Shown here one piece after another: positions 1 to 17,632 of a stretch of DNA of 64,000 bases. Each line of letters begins with the position of its first letter. Within the stretch, counting starts at the first letter, position 1. The position numbers and the translations under genes were made by a program. Below the pieces are notes generated by a model. The model worked only from the letters and a program-made list of their open reading frames with translations, was not told the DNA's origin and did no database searches. Origin of the DNA: Cheilinus undulatus (Eukaryota; Chordata; Actinopteri; Labriformes; Labridae); the NCBI RefSeq assembly GCF_018320785.1, contig NC_054869.1, forward strand, positions 33,272,289 through 33,336,288, read 5' to 3'.

Positions 1-4563
<4,563 letters not shown>

Positions 4564-7100
4564 AGGAGCAGGAGCCTTTAGACTGAGTGGGGGATAAAGA
4601 TTACACAGACCTGTTTCCTAAGGAGGGGAAAGAGGAATGGCAGGGATGTTGTGGTCATCTGATGGGCCAGTGATGGTCTGCATTTCAGTAGCCTTCAATT
4701 GTTTTAAAGCTCCTCCATAAACATTCTTTCTCTCTGGATCAGAGGGACTGGAAAACACTGGATCTGGTCAGCCTTCATTGTTCAACTCATCCAGGAGTCC
4801 TGCTTTTTCTTTGTCCCTTTCTCTTTGAACACCCAGGAGAGGTCTACTTTATCTCAGCGCTGCCATGGCCGCCCTGCTTTCACATTTGTGCACTCCGTTT
4901 TCTGTAACTCCCCATTTTAAGCTGGACTAACCAGTCTTAGATTTCACCTGACTGGCAGACCACTGGTGGTGTTACTATGTTGACCTTGTTTCCTGAAAGC
5001 AACACCCAAACTGACCATCACAGCCTGATCAACTTACAGAGTCTCCCTGAAGTCTAGATGGTCTCCTTCTTCTCCTCCTCCTCCTGTAAATTTGTAAATA
5101 TCCTGTATATTTTTGTTTCTGTCACCACAGCAGCAGCAGTGTTGTACATTTTGCTATGCAAAGGCCTAATTTCTCTCAAGAACTCTAGAGTTTTTCTCTT
5201 TTAGCTAATTTTATTTTGTTTTATTTGGAATATTTTCACTCCTGTTAAGGATATGAGAGAACTCTTTTTGTTTTTTTCTGAAACGGTTTTGTCCATCTTT
5301 TTGGTTCAGTTGCAGTCCTGACTTTATTTTTACTCGGTAATCTGAGACCAGGCTGATGTGCAACCACCTAAAACAGCACAACCAGAGCCTGCTATAGAAT
5401 GAAAATGTCAAAATGCCATCTTATTTCTCCAGCAGATAGACATGCAGAATTGGACCGGCCCTGTGCCTGTTTAATATTTTGTAGTTGCTTCTGCTGTAAT
5501 TAGTAAACAAAAACCTGCTCATCATTAAGAGAGAACTCACTCCTTAAACCCAGAGGTGGCTGGGATAAAGTGCAGTCTGCCTCCACTCTAAACCACTAAG
5601 CGGACATTCCGTTAAGAGAAATGCAATGTTTATTTACATACAGAGTATATGTATTGTGTTTTAACACTATGGCGCTACAAGTTCTTGAAACTGAAAACAG
5701 ACAATACTTGATGTATTATTATTAATATTGGAGAGAAACTTAAATTTTTAAGCCACAATAGAGATTAATGTTATTTTTGGTCTTGTGGCACTGAAAGAGG
5801 TAAATGTATAGCATTATGACTGTTTCGCCTAACACAAAGTTTAATATACAACCCTAAAATTTATTGGAAAGTTTACAACCTATACATGTACTGTATAAAT
5901 ACAGTTTCTGTGTGTTTGGCTAAAGTTTTGTAAGCTTCCTATCCTCCCTGAGTATTTTGACAGAGCTGGAGTAACTGATTTCATTGCAGCTGGATGAAAG
6001 TTTTTGTCTCCACACCATTTTTATCATAAATAGCAATCCACAGACACCTTACAGAAGTGGATAACGAAGAATATTTTTAAGCATAAAGTTGCTGACAAAG
6101 GTTTATTTTATTGGTTTTACATATGTGCCTAAAGTTGAAGGGTGATTGTGGCTGTATTTTTCATCAGATAACAGGTTTTCTATATTTACCATAATCAGCT
6201 CTTGCTTTGGTTTGATATTTTACCTCATTATCTGCCTAAAGCATCCAGTTCCACCTTCTATCTTACCTTGAATGTCTCCTCTTTCCCTCCCCACATTTGA
6301 TCCAACTAAAAAACAAATAGAAAATGATTTTTTTCCTTAAAACCAACTGGACTGATGAAAAAGCAGTCACCCGTCAGACAGCTAGCCCTTGTGACTCAAA
6401 GGGGAAATCAAAAATGAGAATCAGAGTAGTAGCTTTCTCCTCTCCATTTTGTGCTGCTGCCATATTTATAGAAAGACATTTTGAACAGAAGTGAACTGAT
6501 TTTTGCAACACTTGTGATTACTGAGCTTTGTTGCTGAATTATTACTCCCCAGTAGTGCTGTTTTGATCCATTGGAGGTTTTTTCCTTTTCTGCAATGATG
6601 CTTAAGGATTAGAGCGCTGATCAGCAGTTTGATATTGTGAATTGCTAAACTGGTTCATGTGCCAGTCCTGCCACACTTCATAAATTTAAATTGCGTTCTT
6701 CTGCACCTACAAGTAATTTTCATCTTTGCATCCGAAACAGCATTCCTCTTTTTGGAACTGTGTTTTCTCATTCATCAGCTCCATAGTGTGTGTGTTTTAA
6801 CAACACTGTGCCTGTCTGGAAACTTTGTGGTCTACTGATGTCACGGATGTTTCAAACATCAGTGATTTGATGTGTCCTCTGTCTTAAGGCTCATTTTCTT
6901 TTAGTTTAAAATTGCACTGCTGTCCAGTTACTTCTGACCCTGTATTGAATTCATGCATCACTTTGATATGGCAAATAAGTGATGGCGAAAATGAATACAC
7001 ATGATTAAATTCATGAAACCCCTTACAGTTGTGTCAAATCTGTCTTTGTAAATGAGACCTATGAAATGAGTAAAATAGACTGTTCAGCCTGGAAAAAAAA
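4564..7100 (+). other. letm2: probable long 3' UTR of letm2
   Basis: No open frame, repeat family or splice structure stands out between the letm2 stop and about 7.1 kb. The sequence has a T-rich, UTR-like texture. No AATAAA lies close to the stop; the clearest plus-strand AATAAA sites further on are at 8715-8720 and 9673-9678. The end of the transcript therefore cannot be fixed by reading alone. Confidence 0.4.
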
Positions 7101-8351
7101 TCTACAGTCTCATATTGGTGATGAAAGACATAGTGCATTAACATTTAAAATTATTGATTTAAAGAAACAAAGAACCAGGTGTATTATATAATTTCTTTGC
7201 AACACTGGTTTGATTGTATTTTTCAAACGGTTTATATCCTCATTAAGGCAGGTGGGTTCAAAACTCGCATTGGTACTGAGTGATGTTTGGCTTTTCATGG
7301 CCAGCAGGTGGCACTATCTGCATGCACAAATTTTTACCAGAACCAGTTCAATGCTTTTGCTGCACAGTATGCTCTCATCACATGGTGGCAGTAACAGACA
7401 AAAAGGGTCAGAGAATTTGACCTTTCTGTATTTGGGAGACATCTCTGAACCAGCACATTAGCGACTGTGCCACAAGCCTGGTGTACAGCAAGGTGCAAGG
7501 GCCCGTTCAGTGCTGTTTGCAGCCCTAGTATTAACATTTAGTTGCTGATTTCAAACATGTAAGTGTTATTGATATGAAAGAAAATAAGAAATGAAGAAGG
7601 GGGGAAATACTTCTTCACAGCACGGTATACTTGTGTTTCCACAGATTTTACTCAGTGGAGTAATGGCATGGATTTTGAAAGACCAGCAGTCCAGCACTAA
7701 CATCTTAGTCTCCTTCAGACTCTTTGACGAAACTTAACTAACTTTTCTTCAAAGTTTTTATCAAGGGCTTGATTTTAGCTCATCTTAAAGTCCCTCTAAA
7801 GTGATTCAAAATATCTTTATTCTAGTTTTTTTGTAAGACAGGCCACTGTATAATGAACCACCAATCCAAATTTCAGTCATGAAAAATATCTCTTAAGTTT
7901 ATAAAATTAAGCTTTAAAATCATAAAATGAGATGGTAAAATCTGCCCTGTGTGTTTGTCTTCTGGGCTCATTTGCAGTTTAAGAATATTACTGCTCAGTG
8001 AAATAAGACACTCTATTTACAAACCACAAATAAGTTTAAAAACTCTGGCTTGTTTAATATTTCTTCATTTAAACACCATACTTCTACTAATTTATCTCAA
8101 ACAAAAATACAAGTAAATTTTACTATTTTAGATGTTAATTTATAGAAAATTATAAAAATAAGGATACATTTTTTTAGTAAACAGCACTTTCAAAGTGCTG
8201 TACATAAAGTTAAAATAATGAAAAATTAAACACTTGATAACGTTTAAAAATCTAAAATTTACTATAACTAAAGAAATGCTTAATGATTAATTAATCATGA
8301 TTAATCACAGCATAGTGATGTGATTAACTTGATTTTTTTTAATTGACAGCA

Positions 8352-8396
8352 CCCCCCCCCCACACACACACATATCTATCTATCTATCTATATATC

Positions 8397-8427
<31 letters not shown>
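8352..8427. repeat. Compound microsatellite (C)n-(CA)n-(TATC)n-(TA)n-(CA)n
   Basis: A run of C, then CA dinucleotides, TATC tetranucleotides, TA dinucleotides and again CA dinucleotides, about 76 bp in total. It is a simple slippage repeat in intergenic DNA and is probably polymorphic. Confidence 0.9.
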
Positions 8428-8764
8428 CTGTACTGTCATCTGATTTTTTTTCCAGAGGAAGCAGAAATTCCTTCAAGTGTTTGATTGGTCACTGAAGCTC
8501 TCATTTAATATTGATTAAATAATCTATTAACAACTGACTTACATAATATATTGGGCATGTTTGTAGTAGTAACACAATACGATTTCTATACTGTATAGGT
8601 TTATTTTATACAGTCAAATATGCCTATAATTTTGTCTCATGGAGTTTCTATTGTTAAGAAAGAAAAGCATACATGCCAACAGTTTTAATTATGACAAGTG
8701 TTGACTATTTCTTTAATAAAGACAAAGTTCACGATTTGATAAAAGTATGCCTCTATATCACTGA

Positions 8765-9250
8765 TTGCCAGGAGCAGGTTGCCCGTCCTTCCAGGTCATT
8801 CTTGTAAACATGATAAGGATGCTTTGTGGGATGTTCTGAAACCTTAGTATGAATTTCCAGCCTGATTAAAAAATGAACTGATTTGATGTTGGAGATCGAA
8901 AGTAAAGGTCAAGGTCACTGGGACTTATGTTCATCCCTAACTTGTAAACAAATCTAAAGAATGCTTTGAGGCATTCTCTTCAAATTTTACTCAAATGTCC
9001 TATCAGACTCAGGGATGAAGTGAAAAGATTTTCAGTGGTCAAGGTCATTGGGCCTTACTTTCATGCAAGGTTTCAACAACTAGATAATGCTTGATGGTTT
9101 TTCTTTTTTGATTTTCTTAAAACTTTGCACAAATGTTAACTCTGTCTAAAGGATGTAGCGATTTCATTTCAAAGATCAAATGTCAAAGTTGACTTTGCAA
9201 AGATGATGGTATTTTCCTTATCCCATGTCTGTCATCAGGCAGAGCCATCT
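8765..9250. repeat. Diverged ~130-bp tandem repeat carrying GGTCAAGGTCA
   Basis: Successive units each contain a GGTCAAGGTCA-like core (around 8897 and 9037, with a decayed core near 9175) preceded by an 'attctcttcaaattt...aaatgtcc' type segment. The cores are about 130-140 bp apart and the copies are well diverged. Fish genomes commonly carry this kind of minisatellite-like dispersed repeat. No coding potential is visible. Confidence 0.55.
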
Positions 9251-10337
9251 TGCAGACAAAATCAAAATATCTTGTTAATTTTGTTGCCCTATGTCCCCAA
9301 GTATAATAGGGATGCTTCACTTATAATATGTTTTTTTTTACTGGCACTGTAATTCTTTAAAAAATCAGTTTGATGAAAGCTATTATTACAGGTGATAGCC
9401 CAGGTAAAGGACTGATTAAGGAGTCCACCACTCTGTTTTCCTATTTTTGCTATAATAAAAAGTAAATAGATGTTCATCATTCATTCATTTAGTCATGAAT
9501 TTATAACAAGTGTGAAAGCTTTGGTTCAAAACAATTACTCTAAGGGCTAAAAAGGACTTTAAAGGCTTGTAGTTTTGAGGTTAACTTTTGGTTTTGTTGG
9601 TATTGATTTTCCTGTTTTTTTTTTCTTTGATAATGTTTGTTCAGTTAATGACCTGCTCCTAGAGCTACTGTCAATAAAACTAAACTAACCATCAGTCAAA
9701 GAACACATTTTTAATAGAAAATTTAGGCCTGTAGATTTGATTGTCCTGAAAGTTATAGCTTATTGCTCTGGCCACTAGATGGAAGCAGTGCAGCGTCTTA
9801 AACTGCTATCAAACTTAAAAAAAGATCTGATTTTCATCCAACATGTTTTAATGAAACTCTCTTTGAACAAATCAACAGTCAGTCCCAGGGTAATTCAAAC
9901 TTGTGTGCATACAGTGTGTTTCTGATTATCATCTTACATCACAGTTTTTATACAAAGCAAAATGAAGTCTTCTACATTATGCTTACTTTTCAGGGTATAA
10001 CACATTCATCTTTAAAAGAAACTAAAGTTTTAGCAGGATGAGTTTAAATAAAATTGCTACTGTTTAGATAAAGCAGTGACTTTTTTTTTCAAACTGACAA
10101 AAAATAGCCTATCTGTGGAATTAAAATGCATAAAACAACATTATCTTGACTACTACTACTTGTAAAAACGTAATAAACAAACAATGCTCCAAAGTATACG
10201 GCTATTCAAAAATATACACTCGAGTTCTGACATTACAAGTAACACATTCATACTGCGGAGGAATTTTTTGGTCATGTATTACATCAACGTAAAACCAGGC
10301 TATAATAGCCTAACCGAGTCAAACTTTCCATTTCTGA

Positions 10338-10760
<423 letters not shown>

Positions 10761-13415
10761 GCAGGATAGATGTTTGTGATGGGAAGTTTGGCTCTTTTCA
10801 GAGAGCTGGCTATTTTGGCTCGGCTCCCAAAGAAGAGCTGGCTCTTTTGACTCCCAAACGGCTCTTTATTCAGGATCTTTTGTAGCCCTATATTTTACCT
10901 GAACTTTGCAAAAAATAATGGTTAGTGTATTGAAAACCCTTTTGCATTCAGTGTTTTTATGAGAAGCCTTATAATTGCCTAATTTTGTGCATTTATTCTG
11001 TTACAAAACCATTCTTAGGTTTAGCATTTAAATTCCACTGGTTAGAGTTAGAATTAATGCCAAGCGGATGTAGACGTGTGTTTGCACATGCGTAGGATTC
11101 ACGTCGTGTGTCTGCTTGTGTCTGTGCTGTTTCAGTAAGACTCACCTCCGATCAAAGCTATAAACACAGACATGTCCATCACATGAACCAGTGAGATTAT
11201 GGAGCTATAACTGAGAACATAAATATGCATCCTCCACGTTTCAAACAACACTCTTTTCTTAAAGTTCTCCTCTGAGTTCTGAAAATGTTTGATTAACATT
11301 GATCTGATCCTGAGAGCTGTGATGCTGTTGACCCAGGCTCAGTCTGTCACACACACTGAGCACAGCAGAGGTGTTAAATACAGTCTCACTCATTTTTTTG
11401 AGAGGAAAAATCTCTCCCTCAAAAAACAAACTAAACGAGATAACCTAATCTTCATTTTGAACAAAACTGTTGGCATATAGTTTAACATCTGGTTAAAGCT
11501 GTGTTTAAAATACTGCAGTCAGACATGAACCATATAGAATAAAGGATGATCTAAAAGAGAGGAGATTAAACTTCTACTCATGATTTAGCCTGGGTCAACT
11601 CTTTACTGTATTTCTGCTGAAGTGTGAGCTGACTGTAGACTGGAGAGGTTCATATCAGATAGAAAACACTAACTTTTATTATTCTTTAAAATGTTGGCTA
11701 TTAGGAACATCTGACAGGATTTCATTCCTACTTTAAATTTGATCTTATACAGAAAAATATTATGTGGCTTTTGGACTCTAGAAGATGGTTTGATTTTGTG
11801 TTCAGATCATGTAGTCTGACCTTATTGACTCCAATCATGGGAAACAGTTAATTGATATGACTAAGATACATATAAAACTTTATCTTTTAATAGTAGTATA
11901 ATGGTCATAAATATAAAACTCCTTGTTTTTATATTTTCCTCTTTCAGTGGAGCAAACTTCCATCCAGAAGTAAAAGAGTGGAACAGAGAGAGAAAGAAAG
12001 AAGATAAGAGGAGGAGAGCAGAAAACAGAGTGAGTCAGAAATGAGTTGATCATCAGAGTATAGATGTTAAGTCCCATTTGAAATTCTGTTATATTTGCCT
12101 TTGGGAATTTTAAAAACATACGTAATAGGGTTACAGGTGTAAACTCAACACTTATGTGTTTATTATTAGATAAGGTATATGGGCTACTCAGCACTTTAAA
12201 ATGATCCAAATTGTTTTAAGAGGTACTTTTAGTTCTCCCAAATAAAATATGTGCATTCCATGAATACAAATGGCATAAATCAATGAAAATAGCATCTGTA
12301 AAGCAGGAAAAATTTCACCAGGAGAATGTCCCCAGACTCCCCTAGTCTTGGGCTAAGCCCCTAATGTTGGCAACTCCTAGCTCCGCCCCTGCTCTGAATG
12401 CTTACTCATATTACAGATATAATATGAATTGAGCCTTTTGTTGGCTTTAAAGCTGCCATGTTGTTGATTGGCAGCAGAAACTGGTGGATTTTTTGACTAA
12501 GGCTGGAGTGTGCATGCTTAAAAGGCGGGGGTAGCACTAACACTACAATTTGGTGTCAAGTGGGGGGCCACAAGATATCTTAGCCCACGGGCCGCAAGTT
12601 TAGACCCATGATAAAGGATTTCTTGAGATCCTATACTGTATAGATTTAAGTTATATAACAATAATTATTATTATTTTTATGATACATTTCATTTATAAGT
12701 GCCTTTCTAAGCACTCAAGGAAACTTTGCAGATTAAAAACTGAGGAGGATCATAGCTGTAAAATGCTTTATTAGGACTGAGGAAAATGAATCTGTACAGT
12801 TTTACAATAACTTGGCCAGACCCTTTGTGGTGTCATTGAAAGACTGAAGTACTGACAATTGTACAGAGAAAATGTTCCCATCAGAACAGTTGCAATATGT
12901 GAAAATATGCTTTTATGATGTACAGAGATTAGATATTGTCATCAACATAATGACACTTGTTGTGGAATTTTTTTTGATATTCATATTCATATATTCCATT
13001 TTTTTATATAAATGATGCTTTGCTGACATGGAACCTCTAGGTTGTGAGACATTAGATAGGAAACCACCAACCCTAAACAGTTGGTTCACGTAGGAAGTTG
13101 TATAAGATAAAAACAACTTGTCTTGACTTGTTTTCACACCCACAGAGGAAATTGCATGACGCAAGGACATCTTTCTAACGGCATCTTACTTTTGCAGAAG
13201 CAGTGCAGAATGCAGAAATGGTGCCAACTAAGGTCCCTGCCAACTAAGACTCAAAAATTTTTGGTTCAAAAACGAAAAAACGGAATAACAAAAGTTTCTC
13301 CCATTTTTTGAGTCTGGTTTCAACCAGGAAATGGATCTGCCAGAAAATACACTGACCTTTGAGAGTCTGATCAGAGATTATAACTGAAAGGAAGCAATGG
13401 TCTGAACACAGTTTA

Positions 13416-15141
13416 ATGCCTGCAGCTTATTTTGAGGAGACGTACTCCCAGCTAAATAAGATCAGGCAAGGAGGTTTTGGGTCAGTTTATGATGGATTCT
13501 GCAATGAAGATGGAGTACTAGTGAGTATCTCACACATATTTTCACTGCCCCACATACACTTATATTATGGCTTGAAATCTATGCATATTTCAAACATAAA
13601 ATGACAGTGACAACAATGGCAGCAGCTAACTTCACTTACTTTGGATACTGACACTAAAGATATGGTAACCGTTCTTACTTAAAACTTTTGTAGTAAAGTT
13701 ACTCCGCTGTCCTGGCTAGGGATAGTCAATAAAAGTATCTCTGTATACAGCTAAAATCAATCAATGCAAATAACACTAAAAAAATATTTATTTCATAAGC
13801 AGCAATAATATTTAAGGTGACACCTACAGACTTAATACTGCATCTTTCTTGAAAAACAATTCAAACTTTTTGACTGAATGTAGAGCATGCTGATAGACTT
13901 TTCTAAAGTTTTGTTGGACTCTTAAAGTTTCCATTATGAACAGAAACCTCACCACAGTGCGGTCTTTATCACACTATGAATTCAATGAGTATCCATCTCA
14001 CATAAAATAATAGTGATCATATTTTTAAATTATTCTCTGGTCCTTAGTAAAAAAAAATGCATCGAACAAGAAAGTGTAAACAAATTTTTGTGTGTTTGTG
14101 TCTTGTAAGTGGCCTTTGAATATGCAAAACCAAAGCCATCAGACGTCCAACAAGATGGAAAAGTGAGTAAGCTGATTGTTGTCTCATAACCTGCACTCCT
14201 GCTGTTAATTGCACTTATCTTAGACATTCATGTTTCTCTTTTATGGACAGCTCATTTTATCTTTGCTTTGTGTTTCACAGCCACTAAAAATTCCCAAAGA
14301 AATCACTCTACGGCAGAGAGCCACAAGAGGACCTGAAAAGTCTGCTGTCATAGGACTTTTGGAGTGCTATCTCCTGGGTAGGGAGGCAGTCATGGTGATG
14401 AAATGACCAACTCTGTGTACTGACCTGGTATTCTATTCTAAAGGAAGACAAAGTGAAGGTACTGAGACTGGACGTTACATTTACGTCATTCATCTTCATG
14501 TACATTGTAATTATGTGTAGAATTTTATTCTATTGCTTAGATTTTGCAGATGTACTATCTCAAACATGCAAGAGCACGTTTTTTTTTCTTTCTAATTTTT
14601 ACTATTTGAGTATGAGCATAAAAGGAAGTATGCCTCTCTCTTTTTCTCATATCATACCTTCATGGCTTAGCTGTTCACAGCAGCTACAGAAATGCACCAA
14701 AAAGGTGTATTTTATCCAGATTTAAAACAGGAAAATGTCCTGGTGGAGTTACACTCTGGGGCCCCCCTGTGACTTTGATAATCGTCTTTGTCTGTGGGAT
14801 GTCCCAGATGAAGAAAACCTTCTTCTTACAGTGGTTATGATATTTAGCTTGAGCACTGACCAGCTTCTGTTATGGCAGTGTATGTGTGCAGACAAGATCA
14901 TGAAAAACACATACTTTAGCTCTAACATGAGGTCTGCATGTCTAAATAGTGTCTCCTACATTTGAGGTGCATTTTAGGCACCAGCGAGAACTCTAGAATC
15001 CAAAGTTCTATCCTCTCTTTTTTCCCAGAGTGCATTGATTTCCTGCACCTTTGTCTGGCAATCTTCCCCCAAGACTGTGGAACCCTCTTGCAGCTAAAGG
15101 CCCACCCCTGGCTGCAATACATCAAGCCTACTTCTGAATGA
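13416..15141 (+). pseudogene. pim-like serine/threonine kinase pseudogene
   Basis: Pieces of a PIM-family kinase appear in order. 13425-13520 reads YFEETYSQLNKIRQGGFGSVY, the glycine-rich loop, ending at a GTGAGT donor. 14110-14163 reads VAFEYAKPK, where the VAIK lysine should be. 14281-14405 reads PLKIPKEITL ... SAVIGLLECYLLGREAVMVM, the helix C to hinge region, then a stop. About 14687-14771 reads EMHQKGVFYPDLKQENVLVE, the catalytic loop, with YPD replacing HRD. The C-lobe end at 15028-15141 reads CIDFLHLCLAIFPQD ... LKAHPWLQYIKP with TGA at 15139. The catalytic lysine and HRD arginine are both lost and several stops interrupt the frame. Pim-like kinases are greatly expanded in teleosts, so this is probably a dead tandem or dispersed copy. 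Confidence 0.8.
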
Positions 15142-15330
15142 GCCACCACCTTCCCTCTTTACCTGTTAAACTTAAATTTCATCTGGGCCTGCTTCTCTCT
15201 TCTGCACATTTTTCCTCAAAATTACTTAAAATTTTCATAATTAAATCTGCAAAAGCAGGTCAAAACAACAAATGTGTGCATCAAATGCACTTCCGACTGA
15301 AATGAAACAAATTTGAAGTGAAAGCATTTG

Positions 15331-15677
15331 GGCAGCATGGTGGTGTGGGGCTTAGACATGTTGCCTCACAGTAAGAACATTTGAATCAGGGCCTTCTCTG
15401 TTTAAGGTCTGCATGTGATCCCTGTGCATGCATGGGTTTGGCTACATTCCACAAACCAAAGAGTTGCAATTTATGTTGACTGGATATACGTACTAAATTG
15501 CCCTTACGTGTGAATGGATCAGTGCTTGCTTGTCTCTATATGCCAGCCCTCAGTTTGCCTGGCGATCTTTTCAGCATGCACTCCACCTCTTGTGGGATGA
15601 CAGCAGGGATGTGCCCCGACCCCCCCATGGCTGTGAACGGGACACACAGATTAGAGAATTGGGGGATGGATGCAAAG
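15331..15677 (+). repeat. Dispersed teleost repeat, forward copy (GGCAGCATGGTGG ... GGATGGATG)
   Basis: The copy begins GGCAGCATGGTGGTGTGGGG and ends GGGGGATGGATGCAA. Between them lie the phrases TGCATGCATGGGTTTGG, CTAAATTGCCC and TGCCAGCCCT, typical of a very abundant fish repeat whose consensus carries a tRNA-like head and a GGATGGATGG tail. The copy is diverged. Confidence 0.7.
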
Positions 15678-15720
15678 TAGCATAGCAACATACCATCACA
15701 CTGAAAAACTGAATTAAAAA

Positions 15721-15902
15721 GTCCATCAATCGATTTTCTACACCGCTTATCCTGTTCAGGGTCACAGGGGGTCTAGGGCCTATCCCAGCTGTCATTGGGC
15801 AAGAGGCAGGGTACACCCTGGACTGGTTGCCAGTCAATCTCAGGGCTGACATACAGACACAAGTGACCAGGCACTCTCACACATGGCCAATTTAGAGTCT
15901 CC
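15721..15902 (-). repeat. Same dispersed teleost repeat, reverse and truncated copy
   Basis: Read on the minus strand it gives CTAAATTGGCCATGTGTGAG ... AGGCCCTAGACCCCCTGTGA ... GATAAGCGGTGTAGAAAATC, the 3' half of the family at 15331-15677. Only about 45 bp separates the tails of the two copies, making a tail-to-tail arrangement. Confidence 0.7.
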
Positions 15903-15949
15903 AAAACAGCACCAACAGCTGTGCAGTTGTGCTGCCTGAATTGATATGA

Positions 15950-16470
15950 GTATAATGTCTAGACAGTTTTACTTAGTTTTTACTTTTTGTTTTAAATTTC
16001 AATTTAGTTTTGATTAATTTTGACTGCTGTTTTGTAATTTTTTTTTTATTTTGCAGAAATGCTTTTTTTGGTTCAGTTTTCATTACTTTTAGATTTTTTT
16101 GGCAATATATGATACCTGTCAGGGGTGAGAACCAAAAGGGCTTTTCAATATTTCTTTAATTTTTTTCAGTTATTTGTTTGCAACTCAAGACCTAAACTCA
16201 CCACTGTGTGAAGTCTTCTTCAATCAAATCAGGAGATTTTTCGCTTTCCAGGATTGAGTGTACATGTCAGTAAGTATGCTGCTGTTAAAGACTCAAACTA
16301 AGGATATTTTCTCTGTATTTTTAGTTTAGTTTAGTTAGTTTTGTAAGCAAAGAATTAGTTTTCATTTTTTGTAAATGCTTAGATTTTAAATTTAGTTTCA
16401 GTTAACTAAAATGATTTTTGAATTTTAGTTTTATTTAGTTAGTTAGTTTTAGTAAACTATAACATACCTT
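15950..16470. mobile_element. TTTAGTTAGTTTTAG-rich non-autonomous element, copy 1
   Basis: A roughly 520-bp block with T-rich flanks (repeated TTTAGTTTAGTTAGTTTT) and a conserved middle (CACTGTGTGAAGTCTT, AAAGACTCAAACTAAGGATA). It matches the block at 55383-55912 along its whole length, including the right end CAGTTAACTAAAATGATTTT. Two such copies 40 kb apart show a dispersed element; it has no coding frame. Confidence 0.7.
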
Positions 16471-16902
16471 GATCAGGATAAACCATAGAAACACAGTGGA
16501 CAAGGCAAACTGTCAGACAAACTTGTCAGGTGTCACTTTATACTGTATTCGAGCACCTGCCTCGGAGATGGCGGAGTGATACACATTATAAATAGTTCCA
16601 CTGATCAACACTCGTTTGATCTAAATTAGAATAGTTTCCTAAAAGTCATGTATATATTATCTTGAAATAAAAATTATTGTATATAGCGACATAGTACTCG
16701 TTAGTCTGTAACTAAAACAATAGCTTAGTTAGCCTATTAGCATAACATACTAATGTAAGTGGTTAACGGTTGATACCCCCCCAAATAAGTGACTTGATGA
16801 ACAAAAAAATGACTCTTTGCTTAGAAATAAAAAAAAACTACAAATGAAAAAATACCGCCACACACAAAAGGGAACTTTAACTGCAACAATAAGAACTGTA
16901 CG

Positions 16903-17447
16903 GAAGAGTATTAGGGCCATTGAAAAAAAAATAATTTGAGACTTTTTTTATTTTTTCAACTGTAAGATTAAAGTCAGAATTCTGAGAAAAAAGTCAGAAT
17001 TCTGAGATTGAAGTCAGAATTCTGAGTTTAAAGTCAGAATTCTGAGTTTAAAGTCAGAATTCTGAGATGAAAGTCAGAATTCTGAGAAAAAAGTCAGAAT
17101 TCTGAGATTAAAGTCAGAATTCTGAGATTAAAGTCAGAATTCTGAGATTAAAGTCAGAATTCTGAGATTAAAGTCAAAATTCTGAGAAAAAAGTCAGAAT
17201 TCTGAGATTAAAGTCAGAATTCTGAGATCAAAGACAGAATTCTGACTTTAATCTCAGGATTCTGAAAAAAAAACATCTGAGACTTTTTTTCGTTTAAGAA
17301 ATAAAGTCAGAATTCTGACTTTTTTTCTCAGAATTCTGACTTTTTTTTCTCAGAATTCTGACTTTAATGTCAGAATTCTGACTTTTTTCTCACAATTGAA
17401 AAAAAAAATTGTCTCAAAATATTTTTTTAGTGGCCCTAATACTCTTC
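16903..17447. mobile_element. MITE with 17-bp terminal inverted repeats filled by a 20-bp minisatellite
   Basis: The ends are perfect inverted repeats GAAGAGTATTAGGGCCA (16903-16919 and complement at 17431-17447). The interior, 16970-17240, is about 13 tandem copies of a 20-bp unit AAAGTCAGAATTCTGAGATT; 17240-17395 holds the same unit in inverted orientation. The unit itself contains the palindrome CAGAATTCTG. Overall the element can fold into a long hairpin. No coding frame. The target duplication could not be defined. Confidence 0.8.
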
Positions 17448-17514
17448 TGTTCAACTGAGATGTAAACCGGCTGTAAAGTCACACGCTAATGTGGTGAGCA
17501 GGTGGGGGGGCGGC

Positions 17515-17632
17515 TGGTTTAAAAATAGTTACCCAGCTCCGGGAAGCTGTGGGTGGATACAAAACTTTGGAAATCACGTGGTCAAGGAATAAACGACGAA
17601 GTTGTAGCGACGTTAGGAGGCTCGACAGAATC
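17515..17632 (+). promoter_or_regulatory. Putative promoter and noncoding first exon of the first prion gene
   Basis: A TATA-like TTTAAAAATAG lies at 17518-17528. The following GC-richer stretch ends in a good donor, AATC|GTATGT, at 17632/17633. The coding exon's acceptor CTCTGCAG ends at 18426. An optional middle exon could lie at about 17822-17872 (acceptor TTGTTTCAG) but its donor is poor. Vertebrate PrP genes typically have noncoding 5' exons and one coding exon, which fits. Confidence 0.5.
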
